The notes: generated from the sequence alone by a model not told the origin. DNA of 64,000 bases from Artemia franciscana (GCF_032884065.1 NC_088864.1:16124409-16188408); one strand, 5' to 3'. Positions 11,110 through 22,847 are shown, counted from the stretch's first letter. Program-made: numbers and translations.

Positions 11110-12537
11110 AATAAATAATATATTGTGTCCACATCGCTTTTTACTTAGGCAGCGCTATTACGCTGCTTCTTATTACAGGTCATCGTTCATAAAATGTAGG
11201 CTTATAGCCTTTTTTGAATGACGCTTGATGCTTGTGAAAACTATTACGGAGTGATGCATGATAAATAGATGCTAGAAAACTAGAAGCAGTAAAAGTATAA
11301 CAAACAGGAACTGAGTGAAAGTTGTAACACTGAATTATACTTTTAATGTCATCAACAGTACCGGCAATGTATGCACATTTAAATAGAAAATAATTAAAAA
11401 TATTTATTTCTTTCCTTGAAAATCGGTAATTGAATTATAAAAATACTTCAACAAATGAAACAAATCAACGATTTACAATAGGCCAAGAATTATAATTGAA
11501 TAAAAAAGGTAAAAAAAAGACTACTTTCACAGATTGTCTCTGAATAGAGGCCCAAAATTAACAAATTTCCAACTTGAAAGAGAGCTAATCTTTGGCAGTG
11601 TTTTTTTTTTTTTTTTTTTTTTAGTGCAAATTGACATTTAAAGTGAATCTCTAATATCCATTATCCACTTGTTGATATGCAGCCATCAAAATACCAAAAA
11701 GAATTCTCTAACTGTATAGTTGGATTTAATTGGATGTTTGGCAAGCTCTGATAACCTTGAGGATTTTTCATGGGAAGACTATTTTTCTAACCTGGACAAT
11801 TATAAATTCCCTTGAGGTCCAAACCTATCCTTTATCATATTATAGCTGCTCTGTGTATCTTCAAAGAAAAACAAACAGCAACCTCATCTCAAATGAAATT
11901 TTTCGCAGGATTTGGTCAGAAGAGGCAGGTATGCTACCACGACAGGATGCTACCACGAAAGCTTTTGTAATGTTCAAGGGTCTGCAAGCGTCTAATATAA
12001 GACTGTTCCGATAAAATTCGATAAATTTGAAAAAAAAAACTTTTAAGGAAGCTAGGAAATATATTCTTAATTATTTGAACATTTATCTCCAAACTCAGAG
12101 CAAAAGTACTTTTTTTTATAAAAAAAATAGTTTTAGTGATCACTTGAATTACTTTTGAAATATATTATCGTAGATGAAACTCACCGAATATAAGGTCAGG
12201 TTGAAGCACCTACGCAAACGGTCGTCGAACAGTTATTAATGTTTTGACAGAATCTTGCTGATTAGTGTTGTGACAGTAACAGAGTCGTGCTGACCCTTCC
12301 CCATTTTGAAGTTCATGTAAATTTATCATTGTGCAATTTTCTACATGTCTATGGCTTATGTCAAAACCACGCCCTGAGAGTGAAACTGTCATACTGCTTT
12401 GAAAGTCATTCCAAGGAAAGAGCAATTAAAGATTTAAAATTGTCTTTTTCAATCGATCATAGCCCAATTAATAGAATTGTTTCAGCTAAACTTTCTTGAA
12501 CGGTTATTTTGCTTGGACGAAAAGTCTTGAACTGTTA
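11110..12537. other. Intron sequence, one long poly-T run
   Basis: AT-rich DNA with a T-run of over 20 bases near 11600-11622. Short open frames at 11730-12499 have no recognisable motif or splice context. Confidence 0.4.
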
Positions 12538-12545
12538 ATTAGGAT

Positions 12546-12825
12546 CACAGCTTAGATACCAATACAGTTATGAAAACTCCTATCTTGCCCATGAGAAGCT
12601 TTTGGTACAGAGCTCTGAACTTGGTCGCGCTCCGACGCGTACATCGTACTATAACACCATAGGCGGGAACCACAGCTTAGATTGGTAGTAGATTGGATAT
12701 TGGTATCTAAGCTGTGGCTCCGACTTTTAGATTCAGACTGCCAGTTTCATGTCTTCAGCCGCTACCGTGCACTGTGTCCCAAAAATAAATCGAGTTTTCA
12801 TAACTTTATTGGTATCTAAGCTGTG
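12546..12825. mobile_element. MITE with hAT-like target duplication, composite
   Basis: A 280-bp element with terminal inverted repeats of about 34 bp, beginning CACAGCTTAGATACCAAT and ending in its reverse complement. The flanking 8-mers ATTAGGAT (12538-12545) and GTTAGGAT (12826-12833) match at 7 of 8 positions, the size typical of hAT transposons. Inside, a second pair of the same ends (12671-12685 and 12702-12716) suggests one copy inserted into or recombined with another. No transposase is present, so it would depend on an enzyme supplied elsewhere. Confidence 0.75.
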
Positions 12826-12833
12826 GTTAGGAT

Positions 12834-13693
12834 AAAACTAAATTTTATTTCACTAAATAACAAACGTTTTGGCACAACCGTCATACAAACCACTTGAAAG
12901 AGCGGAAATAACTATTTAAATGGCAGAGTATCTCCTCAATTTTGGTTCCTTATAGAAAGTAGAATAGTTTTTATTCTTAGGTTGTGACATTCTATTGCAG
13001 ACAGGGATTCTAATTTCAGGTTTTCCCACATTCTAGTGCGACCTCAATTTTCTAATGACTGTTTTATAGGCTGAGAGACACAGGTGCCATCTAAGTTAAA
13101 TTGAAGGATGAGAAGAATGAGATGAAAATGAATGACTGATGTGGAATGGGTCTCTTTTGTAAATTTATAATCCAGTATAATTATAGGGATTCTACCTTTG
13201 TTTTTTCTCGAAAAAATTCACAGAAAAGGTAAAATAGTCTATGAGATTATGCATTGTAACGATGGTCATGGTTAAATGTTTGAATATCAGAAGAACACTC
13301 GTCGTAATTTCTGAAGTGTAAAAGGTATAGTTTTACCGGTGTCGATTTATGTTGCCTGCGTTCTGAAAATCCTGGGGGGGGGGGGGGGGCAGGACAAAAT
13401 TCATTTCTCAAAATAAAGAGGTGTGCAAATTTGATCGTTTTTCTCAATTTTAACAAATATACAACAACACCAAAAAAGAGGCATTCTTAATTTAAAATAC
13501 CTCCCTCCGTCCGAAAAGGTTGTTTTTCAAATACAAGAGGGTCGAATGTCCGCCCCTCCAATTGAAATCACTGCATGTAGCTAATTCAACTATTGACTAG
13601 TACATCTAAACATGTCAGCAATGCCATCTTTACTTCGCTGCTTCTCTTTCTTTTCTGTGTTTTTTGAAATTTCATTATCATTTTGATTTTTAG
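12834..13693. other. Intron sequence with G-run
   Basis: Contains a run of about 16 G (13374-13389) and an acceptor tract before 13694. No gene seen. Confidence 0.5.
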
Positions 13694-13942
13694 TTCCGGA
13701 CAGACAATAGTACTAGTATCAAAGCGACAATTAAATTTGAAGATTCTGGAGAGGGTAGTATGGAAGCATCAGTGGGCGTTTCGAAGCCGAAAAAGCGTCA
13801 GAGTCTTAGCAACTGTCGATGCACTTCTGGCGCTTGTGCCAACTGCCTCTGCGTTAAAGAGAAACGGCCCTGTGATGAGAAGTGTAAATGTTCTGTCATT
13901 ATGAAGTGTGGAAATTCTTTTGGACACGTAACATTGAATAAG
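13694..13942 (+). CDS. Kinesin-4 (KIF4-like) cysteine-rich (CXC) tail exon
   Basis: Internal exon of 83 codons with acceptor TTTTGATTTTTAG and donor GTAATT, phase 0 at both ends. Residues 41-72 hold nine cysteines spaced C-x-C-x4-C-x2-C-x-C-x6-C-x3-C-x-C-x5-C, preceded by a basic 'KPKKR'. This closely follows the cysteine-rich domain near the C-terminus of KIF4 chromokinesins, where the cysteines bind a metal (an iron-sulfur cluster has been reported in human KIF4A) and the region helps chromosome and midzone targeting. A tesmin/TSO1-type CXC protein is the main alternative, but the upstream coiled coil and downstream basic tail favour KIF4. This is the exon that decides the gene's identity. 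Confidence 0.78.
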
Positions 13943-14009
13943 GTAATTTTATGCCTCTTATATTTGGGGCTTTTAGAAACACATCTAACCTATTGCACTC
14001 AGAAATAAT

Positions 14010-15065
14010 CCTCCCCCCCCCCCCGTCTCCCAAAACTAAATGTTTTTTCACGTACCTGACTGTGAATCTGTCTTCTTCAGAATTTAGACCTCGTGTTTTT
14101 TCCATAGTATCGTGTAATCGAGACTATTAGAGACCAATCTGACCAAGTTCACTTATTTTATTTTTATGGTTTGTTTTATATTTTATGTTTATCCTCATTT
14201 TCTTAGGCTTCTAGCGCACAGTATCGTCATCATTTATAGCCAAAAGGCATTCCGATGATATCTTACTTTCTTGGTTTGATGGATCCCCTTTTTTGATTTT
14301 AGAATAGGAGAAACTCCCCCCCCCCCCTCACGGAAATATCCATCCATAACGAAATTATTTTATATATACATGGCAGTGGACAGGGAAACATTTTAAACTT
14401 TCAGAGAACAACCTGACCAAGGCCACTTTTATTTTTTTGTTTTATTGTCAAATGCATTTCTTTGAATTATGGCTCATTCTCAGGGACACAAATAAGAATT
14501 AGAAATTGTCTTTAATAATAACAATAAAACTTTTTCATTAAATACTTTAACACATTTTATTCAGTGACTTCAGAGAAGCCAATGATAAAATCCTGTTCAT
14601 GCCAAACATTAATTATTGCTCCAAATAAACTTTGTTAAACACCCTTCTGGCCAAATCAAGTTTGAAATACGCTTTGCTTTTGGTGCTCCCTCAGAAATAT
14701 TGAGACTCTTAACAGTTGCTCGGACGATTTCTTATTTTTTTCTGTTTAATTCGTTCGTCTACTTTTGTTTCCTGGCTAAGCAGTGCTTCCCCTCCCTCTG
14801 GAAATGTCCCCTCTCCCTCCAAGACAAATTATTTTGTAGATACCTGAAGACGTCTTCTTCAAAATTCGGAACCTCTATGTTTTTTTTTCAAGATATCATA
14901 TGATTTAAACTCTCAGAACCTAATCTGACCCTGTTCACTTTTATTTCGTGTTTTAGTGCGTCAAAGCACTTTACTGAATTCTAGCTTGTACTCGGGGATA
15001 TCTCTAGAAATAAGGATTGTTACTTACAATAATAATAAACTTTTTTATTTGAATACTTAAATTTA
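14010..15065 (+). repeat. Three diverged repeats in kinesin intron
   Basis: Blocks near 14010-14200, 14310-14550 and 14785-15062 share a C-rich start, a 'cttcttcagaattt-gacctc' segment (clear in blocks 1 and 3), 'aatctgacc-agttcactt' and a tail of ATAATAA followed by 'aaactttttcatt' (clear in blocks 2 and 3). They look like tandem copies of one dispersed repeat, moderately decayed. Confidence 0.6.
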
Positions 15066-15755
15066 CTTGTAGAAACCAATTGACTTAGACCATTCCAGTT
15101 CTTGAATCCTAAATCCAGTTTAAGTCCCAAGTCCTGGATGGTGGGTGCATTAAAATTAAAACTCGTGCTTATCCTTTTTTTCAGTTAGTGATTCGTGTTA
15201 GCGAACGGCCTTATTCTATACTTTAAATTTTAAAGGTGGCTGAGATGCATTTGAGAGCATCACCTTTCAAGGTAAAACCTATTCTGGAATGATCTATTTG
15301 CCTCCCTAAACAAAGAAATAGGCCTACACAAATAAGGAAATACGTATTAAAATTTGGGTTCTTCTAAAGAATTGATGCGTGCCAAAAAATATTTACAAAA
15401 GAAAAGAGAATCACGTTAAGTAATAGTAATGATAGGGAATCACTTCTCCAAAAATAAGTTGTCGTTTAGGCCGCTATAATAGAATTGCGAAATAGTGTTA
15501 TTATAGCCTACAATCTGAGAAATTTAACCTTTATTGATTATAAGAGTTAATTACATTAACTAAAAAAAATTAAGCTGGTACAGTAGAATAATTTTTTCGT
15601 TGATAATAAAGCATATTAAAACAATTAAAAACAGTGCGAGGAACGGAGATTTGGATTGTATATAATTTCTTAGGCCACACTGCTTTTCCATTTACGAAAA
15701 ATTAAGTAAGAAAAATGGGTTGTAAATTCAACAAAGCACTGAACAAAAAAGAACA
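15066..15755. other. Intron sequence, no feature seen
   Basis: AT-rich. No coding frame, tRNA or repeat structure recognised. Confidence 0.4.
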
Positions 15756-15825
15756 TTTTGATTAAAGAAAAAGCTCCAAGTATTTCGGCCCCACATCCGG
15801 GAGCCTTTCTCATTCGAAAAGAAAG
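15756..15825 (-). repeat. Short stem-loop repeat related to 59880-59935
   Basis: On the minus strand: aatgagaaa, a GGCTCC/GGGGCC stem, then GAAATACTT. The + strand at 59888-59935 has the same plan (ataaa, GGCTT/AAGCC stem, GAAATGTTTGAA). The plan resembles the core of Penelope-type hammerhead motifs, but the essential CTGATGA core is not intact in either copy. Confidence 0.4.
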
Positions 15826-15839
15826 CGAAAAAAACAGTT

Positions 15840-16400
15840 TAAGTAAGAGAAAAAAGTTGTTTGTTAAAAATAACTAAAAACAACACAAAAAAACGACAAT
15901 TAAACACACGAAAAGAAAAAAGTAAGAAGAAACAAGTAAATAAGTAAGAACAACTCACATTATAACTAAAAAAGGAAAAAAACTTGACAAATAAAGGAGA
16001 AAAAGAAAATGAAAAAAAAAAACAAAAAAAAATAAAAAAGGTAAATGTATTCAAGCCGAAGTAGCTGAGTTGGTAAAGCGTTATGTTCCAGGTTCTAGGT
16101 CCGAGAGGTTCCAGGTTCGAACCTTGGCTTTAGCATTAATACAAAAGAAGAAAAAAAAACTAAAAAAGAAAAAAACTAAAAACAGGTAAAAACTACTAAA
16201 AAAACTAAAAAAGTTAAAAAACTAAAAAAATGTAAAAAACTAAACTAAAAAAGAAAAAAAAACTAAAAAAGGGTAAAAACAGCAAAAAAAACTAAAAAGA
16301 AAAAAAAACTAAAAACTGAAAAAGAAAAAAAAAACTAAAAAAAGAAAAAAACTGAAAAATAAAGGAGAAAAAGAAAATTAAAAAAAAAAAAAAAAAAAGG
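15840..16400 (+). repeat. A-rich low-complexity tract
   Basis: Long runs built from 'aaaaaactaaaaaag' variants. The open frame seen on the opposite strand (mostly Phe/Ser) is an artefact of this composition. Confidence 0.85.
16055..16135 (+). repeat. tRNA-like sequence (tRNA-derived SINE head or tRNA pseudogene)
   Basis: Contains an A box (TAGCTGAGTTGG) and B box (GGTTCGAACC), a paired D arm and a five-pair T arm. The ends pair imperfectly (GCCGAAG with CTTTAGC). The anticodon arm cannot be folded and 'gttccaggttc' is duplicated, so it is not a working tRNA. Its place inside A-rich DNA suits a tRNA-derived SINE. Confidence 0.65.
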
Positions 16401-16409
16401 GAATATAAA

Positions 16410-16821
16410 TGACGACCGGGACTCTCAAAGAGAAATTACAGACTGGGACACCGGGACACAAATGACGACTGGGACGTGTGTGTCGACTGACGTCATGTTT
16501 GTGTGTCAACTGACGTCATTTTTGTCGACTATAAATGACGACTGGGACACAGGGACACAACTACAACGGGGACGCCGGGGGGCACAGGGGGATATATAAA
16601 TGACGATGGGGACACAGGGAATGTTTGATTAGCAATCACCATCAACAAAGCTCAAGGACAATCATTAGAATAATGAGGTATAGATCTGAATACGGATTGT
16701 TTTTCCCATGGACAATTATATGTTGCATGTTCAAGAGTCGGTAAACCTGACAATCTATTTATATGTACAGACAATGGGACAGCGAAGAATGTTGTATATT
16801 CGCAAGTTTTACGTAGTTAAA

Positions 16822-16861
<40 letters not shown>

Positions 16862-17008
16862 CAGGTGGGACACAGGGACACAACTGCAATGGCGCGTAAC
16901 TAATATGGCGCGTAACGACTTACGCGCGCGGGGGGCTGGGGGGGGGGCGCGAAGCACCCCCACCAACTAGTTGTTGGGGTGGCGCGAAGCGCCACCCCAA
17001 CAGCTAGT
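16410..17008 (+). mobile_element. Degraded Helitron 3' portion with terminal hairpins
   Basis: From 16632 to about 16815 one frame encodes the C-terminal motifs of a Pif1-like helicase ('AITINKAQGQS', 'GIDL', 'QLYVACSRVGKPDNL'), interrupted by two in-frame stops. That motif set is found in the RepHel protein of Helitrons. Downstream after an (AT)n run, the sequence ends with a perfect 12-bp stem (16974-16985 with 16989-17000, GAA loop) followed by CAGCTAG and a host T, the classic Helitron 3' end (hairpin then CTRR, inserted before T). Upstream (16410-16620) are repeated 'gacgactgggacacagggacac' phrases. The 5' end was not found. Confidence 0.78.
16826..16858 (+). repeat. (AT)n microsatellite
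   Basis: About 16 AT dinucleotides inside the Helitron remnant. Confidence 0.95.
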
Positions 17009-18020
17009 ACTTGATATAATTGAATAATCAGTGTCATATATTAGTTTAATCTTTCATGCAGACATTGTCTTAGTTACAATAAAATATTAAATAAAGCTTG
17101 TATTTTGCAATTATTGCTATATTTAAGATATTAGTCATTCCATGAACAGCTCAATACACAGCACATGGTAAAATCTGTTTCGCCTCGGATAGAAGTTGTT
17201 TAGTTCTGGCCTAGTTAATATACGAACTAATAAACCATTGTATGAACTTTAGAAATCCAGTCACCGTTGTTTATAATTTGGAATGCTTCAAGTTATGACA
17301 CACATTTCGAAAGTTTACCTATTGTCTCTATCAGTGATTTTTATTTTAGGGTTCAAAGAACCCCGGAGGTCCGCGAAGCTGTCGTAAGGAATTGTCAGTG
17401 GATCCCTCCCTCTGTGTCTCAATGTGGGTACTGGTGGGTTGCGGCAATGTTTTGGTGGGTCATGGACTGGACGTGCACCCTTTGATTAACTACGCATTAT
17501 AGCCTTAATTTTGAAAAAAAAAACATTTTTCATGTGAATGACGTCACATTCAAATGCATTTAAAAAGCAAAAAAGATCCACAATAGTATTGCTATGACGC
17601 TATGCATTGTACATAAGGTGTTGCATTCAGAAAATCATTTTCATTAGATATCAAGTTAATGACCCTATAAGTTTCATTAAGGTGAATACATGTAAAATTT
17701 TGAATAAAAAATTTGAATATCACGAGAGATCTAGGATTTTAGAAATGCCTAGGTGGGGCATGGCCTGGAATCGGTTTGGAACTACTGGTTCAAAATAAGA
17801 AAACATACACAATATTTTCTGTAAAATCAAATGAATAAAAAAGAGTTTTAAAATGATATATCTCCGTAATATAGATTTATATATTCTACTTTACTAGGCG
17901 CAATTTCTATTGATAATCAAGTTTCGGGGAACAGGTCATGATAAAAACTTTGAAAACTGCTAGTCTGTATCTTATATTTTAAAGTCTATGTTTTCATTTA
18001 TATCCACGTTAGACTAGTGT
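17009..18020. other. Intron sequence, no feature seen
   Basis: AT-rich. A short frame at 17267-17485 has an acceptor-like TTTTAG but no donor or motif, and I do not call it an exon. Confidence 0.4.
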
Positions 18021-18024
18021 ATTA

Positions 18025-19114
18025 GAAGGAAATTCAGTTAAATGCGTGGAAACACTGGGTGATATCAAACAGTTCGTGGTAAGGAACTGTAGTAAGGAGG
18101 GATCCGGCTCAATAGTAACCGAAACTCTAAAAAACAGATTTTTTTTGTTACGTGAGAGGATCTTTCCATGGAGGAATTTATCATGGGGGGAAGAGAATTT
18201 TCATGAAGGGGGCGCTGTATTTTCCAGCATTATTTAAAACAACAAGGTGAAATTAAATTAAAAAAAGTTTTTTTCAACTGAAAATAAGTAGCAAAATTAA
18301 AACTTAAAACGAACAGAAATTATTATATATATGATGTGGTTCGTCCCCTCCTCAATACCTCGCTCTTTCCCTCACAATAAGTTTTGCTAATATCTCGCAA
18401 TAAGTGTTTTTGGTAATTTTAAAAGAGGTATTTATTCTAATTAAACGGCCTTTGTGGTTCAGGGGTCATTCTTAAAGATTTGGAGTAAAATTTGAACTTT
18501 AGTGTAAAGAGGGGGGTATTGACGAGAGGGCGAACCCCCTCATATACGTAATAAAAATATACGAATATAGAAGGAAATTCAGTTAAATACGTGGAAACAC
18601 TGGGTGATATCAAACAGTTCGTGGTAAGGAACTGCAGTAAGGAGGGACCCTGCTCAATAGTAAACGAAACTCTAAAAAACCGTTTTTTTTGTTATGTGAG
18701 AGGATCTTTCCATGGAGGAATTTATTATGGGGGAAGAGAATTTCCATGAAGGGGGCGCTGGATTTTCCAGCATTATTTAAAACAACAAGGTGAAATCAAA
18801 TAAAAAAAAGTTTTTTTTCAACTGAAAGTAAGTAGCAACACTAAAACTTAAAACGAACAGAAATTTTTACATATATGGCGGAGTTCGTCCCCTCCTTAAT
18901 ACCTCGCTCTTTCCCTCACAATAAGTTTTCCTAATCTCTCGCAATAAGTATTTTTATTAATTTTAAAAGAGGTATTTATTCTAATTGAACGGCCTTTGTG
19001 GTTCAGGGGTCATTCTTAAAGATGTGGAGCAAAATCTGAACTATAGTGTAAAGAGGGAGGTATTGACGAGAGGGCGAACCCCCTCATATACGTAATAAAA
19101 ATATACGAATATAG
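18025..19114 (+). repeat. 545-bp tandem duplication
   Basis: The unit starting 'gaaggaaattcagttaaat' at 18025 begins again at 18570 and the second copy ends near 19114, with few differences. Each contains the 'cagttcgtggtaaggaactg' near-palindrome of repeat family B and a block of 'aacttaaaacgaacagaaat' (family C). The high similarity suggests a recent duplication. Confidence 0.9.
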
Positions 19115-19119
19115 AAGTT

Positions 19120-19970
19120 CGTTCCTTAAGTTAATTTATAAGTTACGTATATTTATCGCTAACAAAAACATTCATAAATAAAATTAAAAGTTAGTGGTCT
19201 TTTTAAGTAAACATAAAAGTTGGACGGCTACTAGGCCCCCTCCGCCGCCCGTTTTTTCTCAAAATCGTCCGATCAAAACTTTGAGTAAGCTATTTAACCA
19301 AAAAAAATAAATTAATATTCAAATTTCGTTGTAATTATCCATATACGATGAGCCAAAATCAAATCTTCATTAATTCAAAAACATTGAGAAATTAAATGAA
19401 AAAAAAACAAGTTTTTTCAACTGAAAATAAGGAGCAGCATTAGAACTTAAAACAAACAAAATCATTACGTATTTGAGGGGGTTCGTCCCCTCCTCAATAC
19501 CTAGTTCTTTACGATAAAGTATTTTTAGTAATTTCAAAAGAGGTATTTATTCTAATTAAACGGCCTTTGTGGTTCTGGGGTCATTCTCAAAGAATTGGAA
19601 CAAAATTCGAACTTCAGTGTAAAGAGCGAGGTGTTGACGAGGAAATACCCTCCCCCCGTCCAAATACATACTAAAAATATACGAATATAGAAGTTCGTTA
19701 CGTAAGTTAATTTGTAAGTTACGTATATTTAATACTAATAAAAACGTTCGTAAATAACGTTAAAAGTTCTAGTGGCCTTTTTAAGTAACCAAAAAATTGG
19801 AGGGCAACTAGGCCCCCTCCACCACCCCTTTTTCCTCAAAATCGTCCGATCAAAATTTTGAGAAAGCCATTTAGCCTAAAAAAGAGTAAAGTTAATATGC
19901 AAATTTTGTTTTAATTATTCATGCACGGTGATCTAAAATCAATACCTGCATTAATTCAAACACGTTCAGA
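19120..19970 (+). repeat. Further diverged copies of the same repeat unit
   Basis: Segments such as 'ttcaactgaaaataagga', 'acggcctttgtggttc', 'gtaacttaagttaattt-taagttacgtatattta' and 'ctaggccccctcc' recur near 19130-19260, 19400-19560 and 19690-19820, showing at least two more partial units downstream of the 545-bp pair. Confidence 0.75.
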
Positions 19971-19974
19971 AATT

Positions 19975-20262
19975 AAAAAAAAAAATTTTTTTAACTGAAA
20001 GTATGGAGTGACATTAAAATTTAAAACGAACAGAAATTATTCCGTATATGAAAGATAATGCCCCTTCCTTAACGCCCCGGTCTCTACGCTAAAGTATGAC
20101 TCTTTCTCACAACTATGCTTTTTAAAACAATAAAAAAAACTAGCGTAAAGAGTGGGGCGCTCAGGAAGGGACATTCCCTTTCATATACGGAATAATTTCT
20201 GTTCGTTGTATGTTTTCATGTCGCTCCTTACTTTTTAAAAAAAAACTTGTTTCTTTATTTAA
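19975..20262. mobile_element. Foldback element (family C), arms ~110 bp
   Basis: The left arm (about 19988-20096) reads 'ctgaaagtatggagtgacat...gaacagaaattattccgtatatgaaag...' and the right arm (about 20139-20250) is its reverse complement, separated by about 40 bp. No coding capacity. It is the same family as 25501-25796. Confidence 0.8.
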
Positions 20263-21407
20263 TAAAGGTAATATCCTTGTCCAAAATTAATTATCCATTT
20301 AGCCAATGCAGTAACAATGAAAAGAACAAAATAAAATAAGTATATCTTACGTTTCAAGACACAAGAAAAAAAATTACCTACCATACTCGAAAACATATCA
20401 CATGTTTTAATTAAACTAAATTTAAAAGTTGACGTACGATTTCACAGAGTGATGACAAGTACATGTATATAGTGGTCGAAATTAAATAGACTGCGGTATA
20501 TAATTTATTTATTGGCAGAGAAATATACATAAGGCAACTTGTTTATATAAAAATATTAAATATATTTGAAAGATTAAATAATTGAAGGTGATTATAAAGG
20601 CTATTATTCTCGAACATCGAGAGGAAAAACAACACAGAAAAGTAACCTGTAGTGACAAATACAATACAAAATATGAAATTATCTGTATCGCACCATAAAT
20701 GGCGAATACCATCTAGTTGGCATCTCATTTGCCAACTATATGGCAAACGAATATTTCGTCTTTTCTATGGGCGAAAGATCTTATCGAACAATAAATCTAA
20801 TGGCTAATAATGTTACTAAAGCATTATATATTTGATTTTAAATATTGAAAATAAAATAATACCAGAATTATATTTCACCAGTATATAACAGAAAGTTCTT
20901 TTTTTGTATTGAAATTCAATTTTGTCGGCTAGAAGAGCGTATTTTTCCAGTCCTGTTTGAATCAGAAATGAACCTAATTTTTGCCCTTAGGATCACTCTT
21001 TTTTCGGATAACGTTAGATCTAGCTGTGGCTAAACCTAGAGCACATCAGCTCAAGTAAATTAAAAAAAAAAAGTCAATTTTCACCAATGTTTCTTCGCAT
21101 TAAAAAACAGTTTTTTCGGCCCCAAGAACAGACTTTTCAGTTCTGATCTGAAACCAAAATGAACCGATAATTTGTTCTCAAGAATACTTTATTTTTGTGG
21201 GATGAGGGTATATCTGGCTGCCGAAGCTAAATTCAGTTCCTTACAGAACCTAGCATACCTCTATACTTATTGACTTGTTAAGCACCTTACTCCTTTACTC
21301 CTTCCTACCCAGTCCTGATTTTGAACTTGCAAAATGTTTTATTTAGTACTATTTTGTGAAATTGATGTTAAATGAGCTTTGCCAATTAATTTGCTCTTTT
21401 CTTTTAG
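20263..21407. other. Intron sequence with two weak ~190-bp direct repeats
   Basis: 20885-21055 and 21075-21260 share 'tttttcggc', 'ttttcagt-ctg-t-gaa-c-aaatgaacc' and 'ttagatctagctg'-like phrases. The rest is AT-rich without a gene. Confidence 0.45.
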
Positions 21408-21448
21408 GAGAACATAGATAGCCAAAATGGAGAGACAAGCAACAATGA
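21408..21448 (+). CDS. Kinesin-4 (KIF4-like) micro-exon
   Basis: 41-nt exon with a T-rich CTTTTAG acceptor and a consensus GTAAGT donor. It starts in phase 0, directly continuing the exon ending at 13942, and leaves two bases of a codon, which the exon at 29870 completes as Glu. It encodes a short polar Asn/Glu-rich linker between the cysteine-rich domain and the basic tail. The exact fit of phases on both sides is the main support. Confidence 0.68.
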
Positions 21449-21664
21449 GTAAGTACATTCAGCCTATATTTAGCTCATTTTAATTATCATTTATAATTTA
21501 TAAAAACTTTTCTTCGGTTTTTAATAAAATTCAGCCTTCTTTTTTCTTCATTTTGTATTCATCGAATCTTTTCTTTTTTTTCATGTGGTAAGATTAAAAT
21601 TTCCCAGGTGTATACATTAATTTCACAAAAAGGTCATTAGAAACAGCCACACATATAATTACTA

Positions 21665-22190
21665 TAAGAAATGTTTTTTAATTTTTACCCACAAATACAA
21701 CAAAGTAAATGTGGAGTACAGTATAAAAAAAAGTAACAATGCTAAAAGAAAATAGGAAATAACAACAAAAAAACACAATGGACGGCGAACATCACGTATA
21801 AACAGAAAAGGTTTCAAATGAGTCGCATCGACCCAAATAGTTTTGTGTTTTACGTGCTAAGGTAAACGCGAGTTCAGCTACATGTGTCGGGTATCTGGCA
21901 GCAAACACTTCCTGACAATTTGCCTGCTGTGGTATAATCGTGGAATAACCGAGGGAGGTAGATTAGCTACTTACAGTATCTAAAGTAACCTATCCTAAGT
22001 AGCTTCTCGTCCTTGTTGACTGCTGGGAAAAGCAATTGCTGCAAGGGGGGAGGGCAGTAACCGGAATATAGTCGTGCCAGTCCTCTTCTGTTGAAACGTG
22101 CATGATTGGAAACAATCTTACCGTACGAAACGCGGCAAGGACCTTGTTTCTTTTTTTAATGGGCCCAGGAGGCCTTAACATTGAAACATG
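21665..22190 (-). mobile_element. Possible LINE 3'-end fragment
   Basis: Minus strand ends 'tactccacatttac...gtgggtaaaaatt', resembling the 3' UTR end of the LINE at 1838-5990 ('tactccacaagtgc...gtgggttaaaaataa'). An adjoining 63-codon frame (22181-21990) is unrecognised. Probably a related element's truncated 3' end. Confidence 0.4.
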
Positions 22191-22845
22191 CCAACTAACA
22201 ATTTGACATGTTTATGGAACATGTCAAAATTGCTTGGCCAGTGTTGACCTCAAAATTTAGGAATTTGCCAAAAGCTGCTCCCGTGTTTTTATCCGCTAAA
22301 ATAAAGAGTATCGTTAATTCCCTAAATCTAAATCTCAATGATTCCTAAACTCAGTGCCGCAGCACACTGCCGGCTGCTTTTTTAAGTCTCTGAGACATTT
22401 AACGAATGCATAAGCATGAAAACTTTTTACTCTGCTCTGGGTAAAATTATTATGGGTTATATGGTTGCCAGCTTTTTTTTTCATTTGTTAAACTAACATC
22501 AATTTAAAGTTAAAAATTTGGTGTAGTATATTCAACACTATATGACCCACTTGCAAATCTTGCAAGACTCGGTTTTTATACAGCCTTGACCTGGACCCGT
22601 TCAAAGGGTGGTGACTGGGGTAGCTTCCTCAGACACCGTAGCGGGCGGGGGCTGAGGGGTTGCCCACTTTGATCAAATTTTTTACTTTGATTCATTTTTT
22701 TATTGTATATTGAGTCAAGAAGGGGGGGGGGGCACTGTAATTAATCTCACCTGAGGCACCAGCAACCCTAGGAATGTCTCTGCTCTGTCCTAAACTTGAA
22801 TTTAGCTTTCTGCGAATCATAGTTTCTACTCTCAGTTCAGTGCAT
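22191..22845. other. Intron sequence, one hairpin
   Basis: A hairpin at about 22200-22232 pairs 'tttgacatgtt' with 'aacatgtcaaa' around TATGG. Nothing else noted. Confidence 0.5.
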
Positions 22846-22847
22846 TT

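Noticed and set aside
15756-15825. Active hammerhead ribozyme
   Set aside because: The CTGATGA core is not intact; only the stem and GAAA remain.
15839-16054. 71-codon Phe/Ser-rich open frame on -
   Set aside because: Complement of an A-rich low-complexity tract; no start context, no motif.
16708-16899. 63-codon frame ending in Ile-Tyr repeats
   Set aside because: Wrong frame of the Helitron helicase remnant running into an (AT)n microsatellite.
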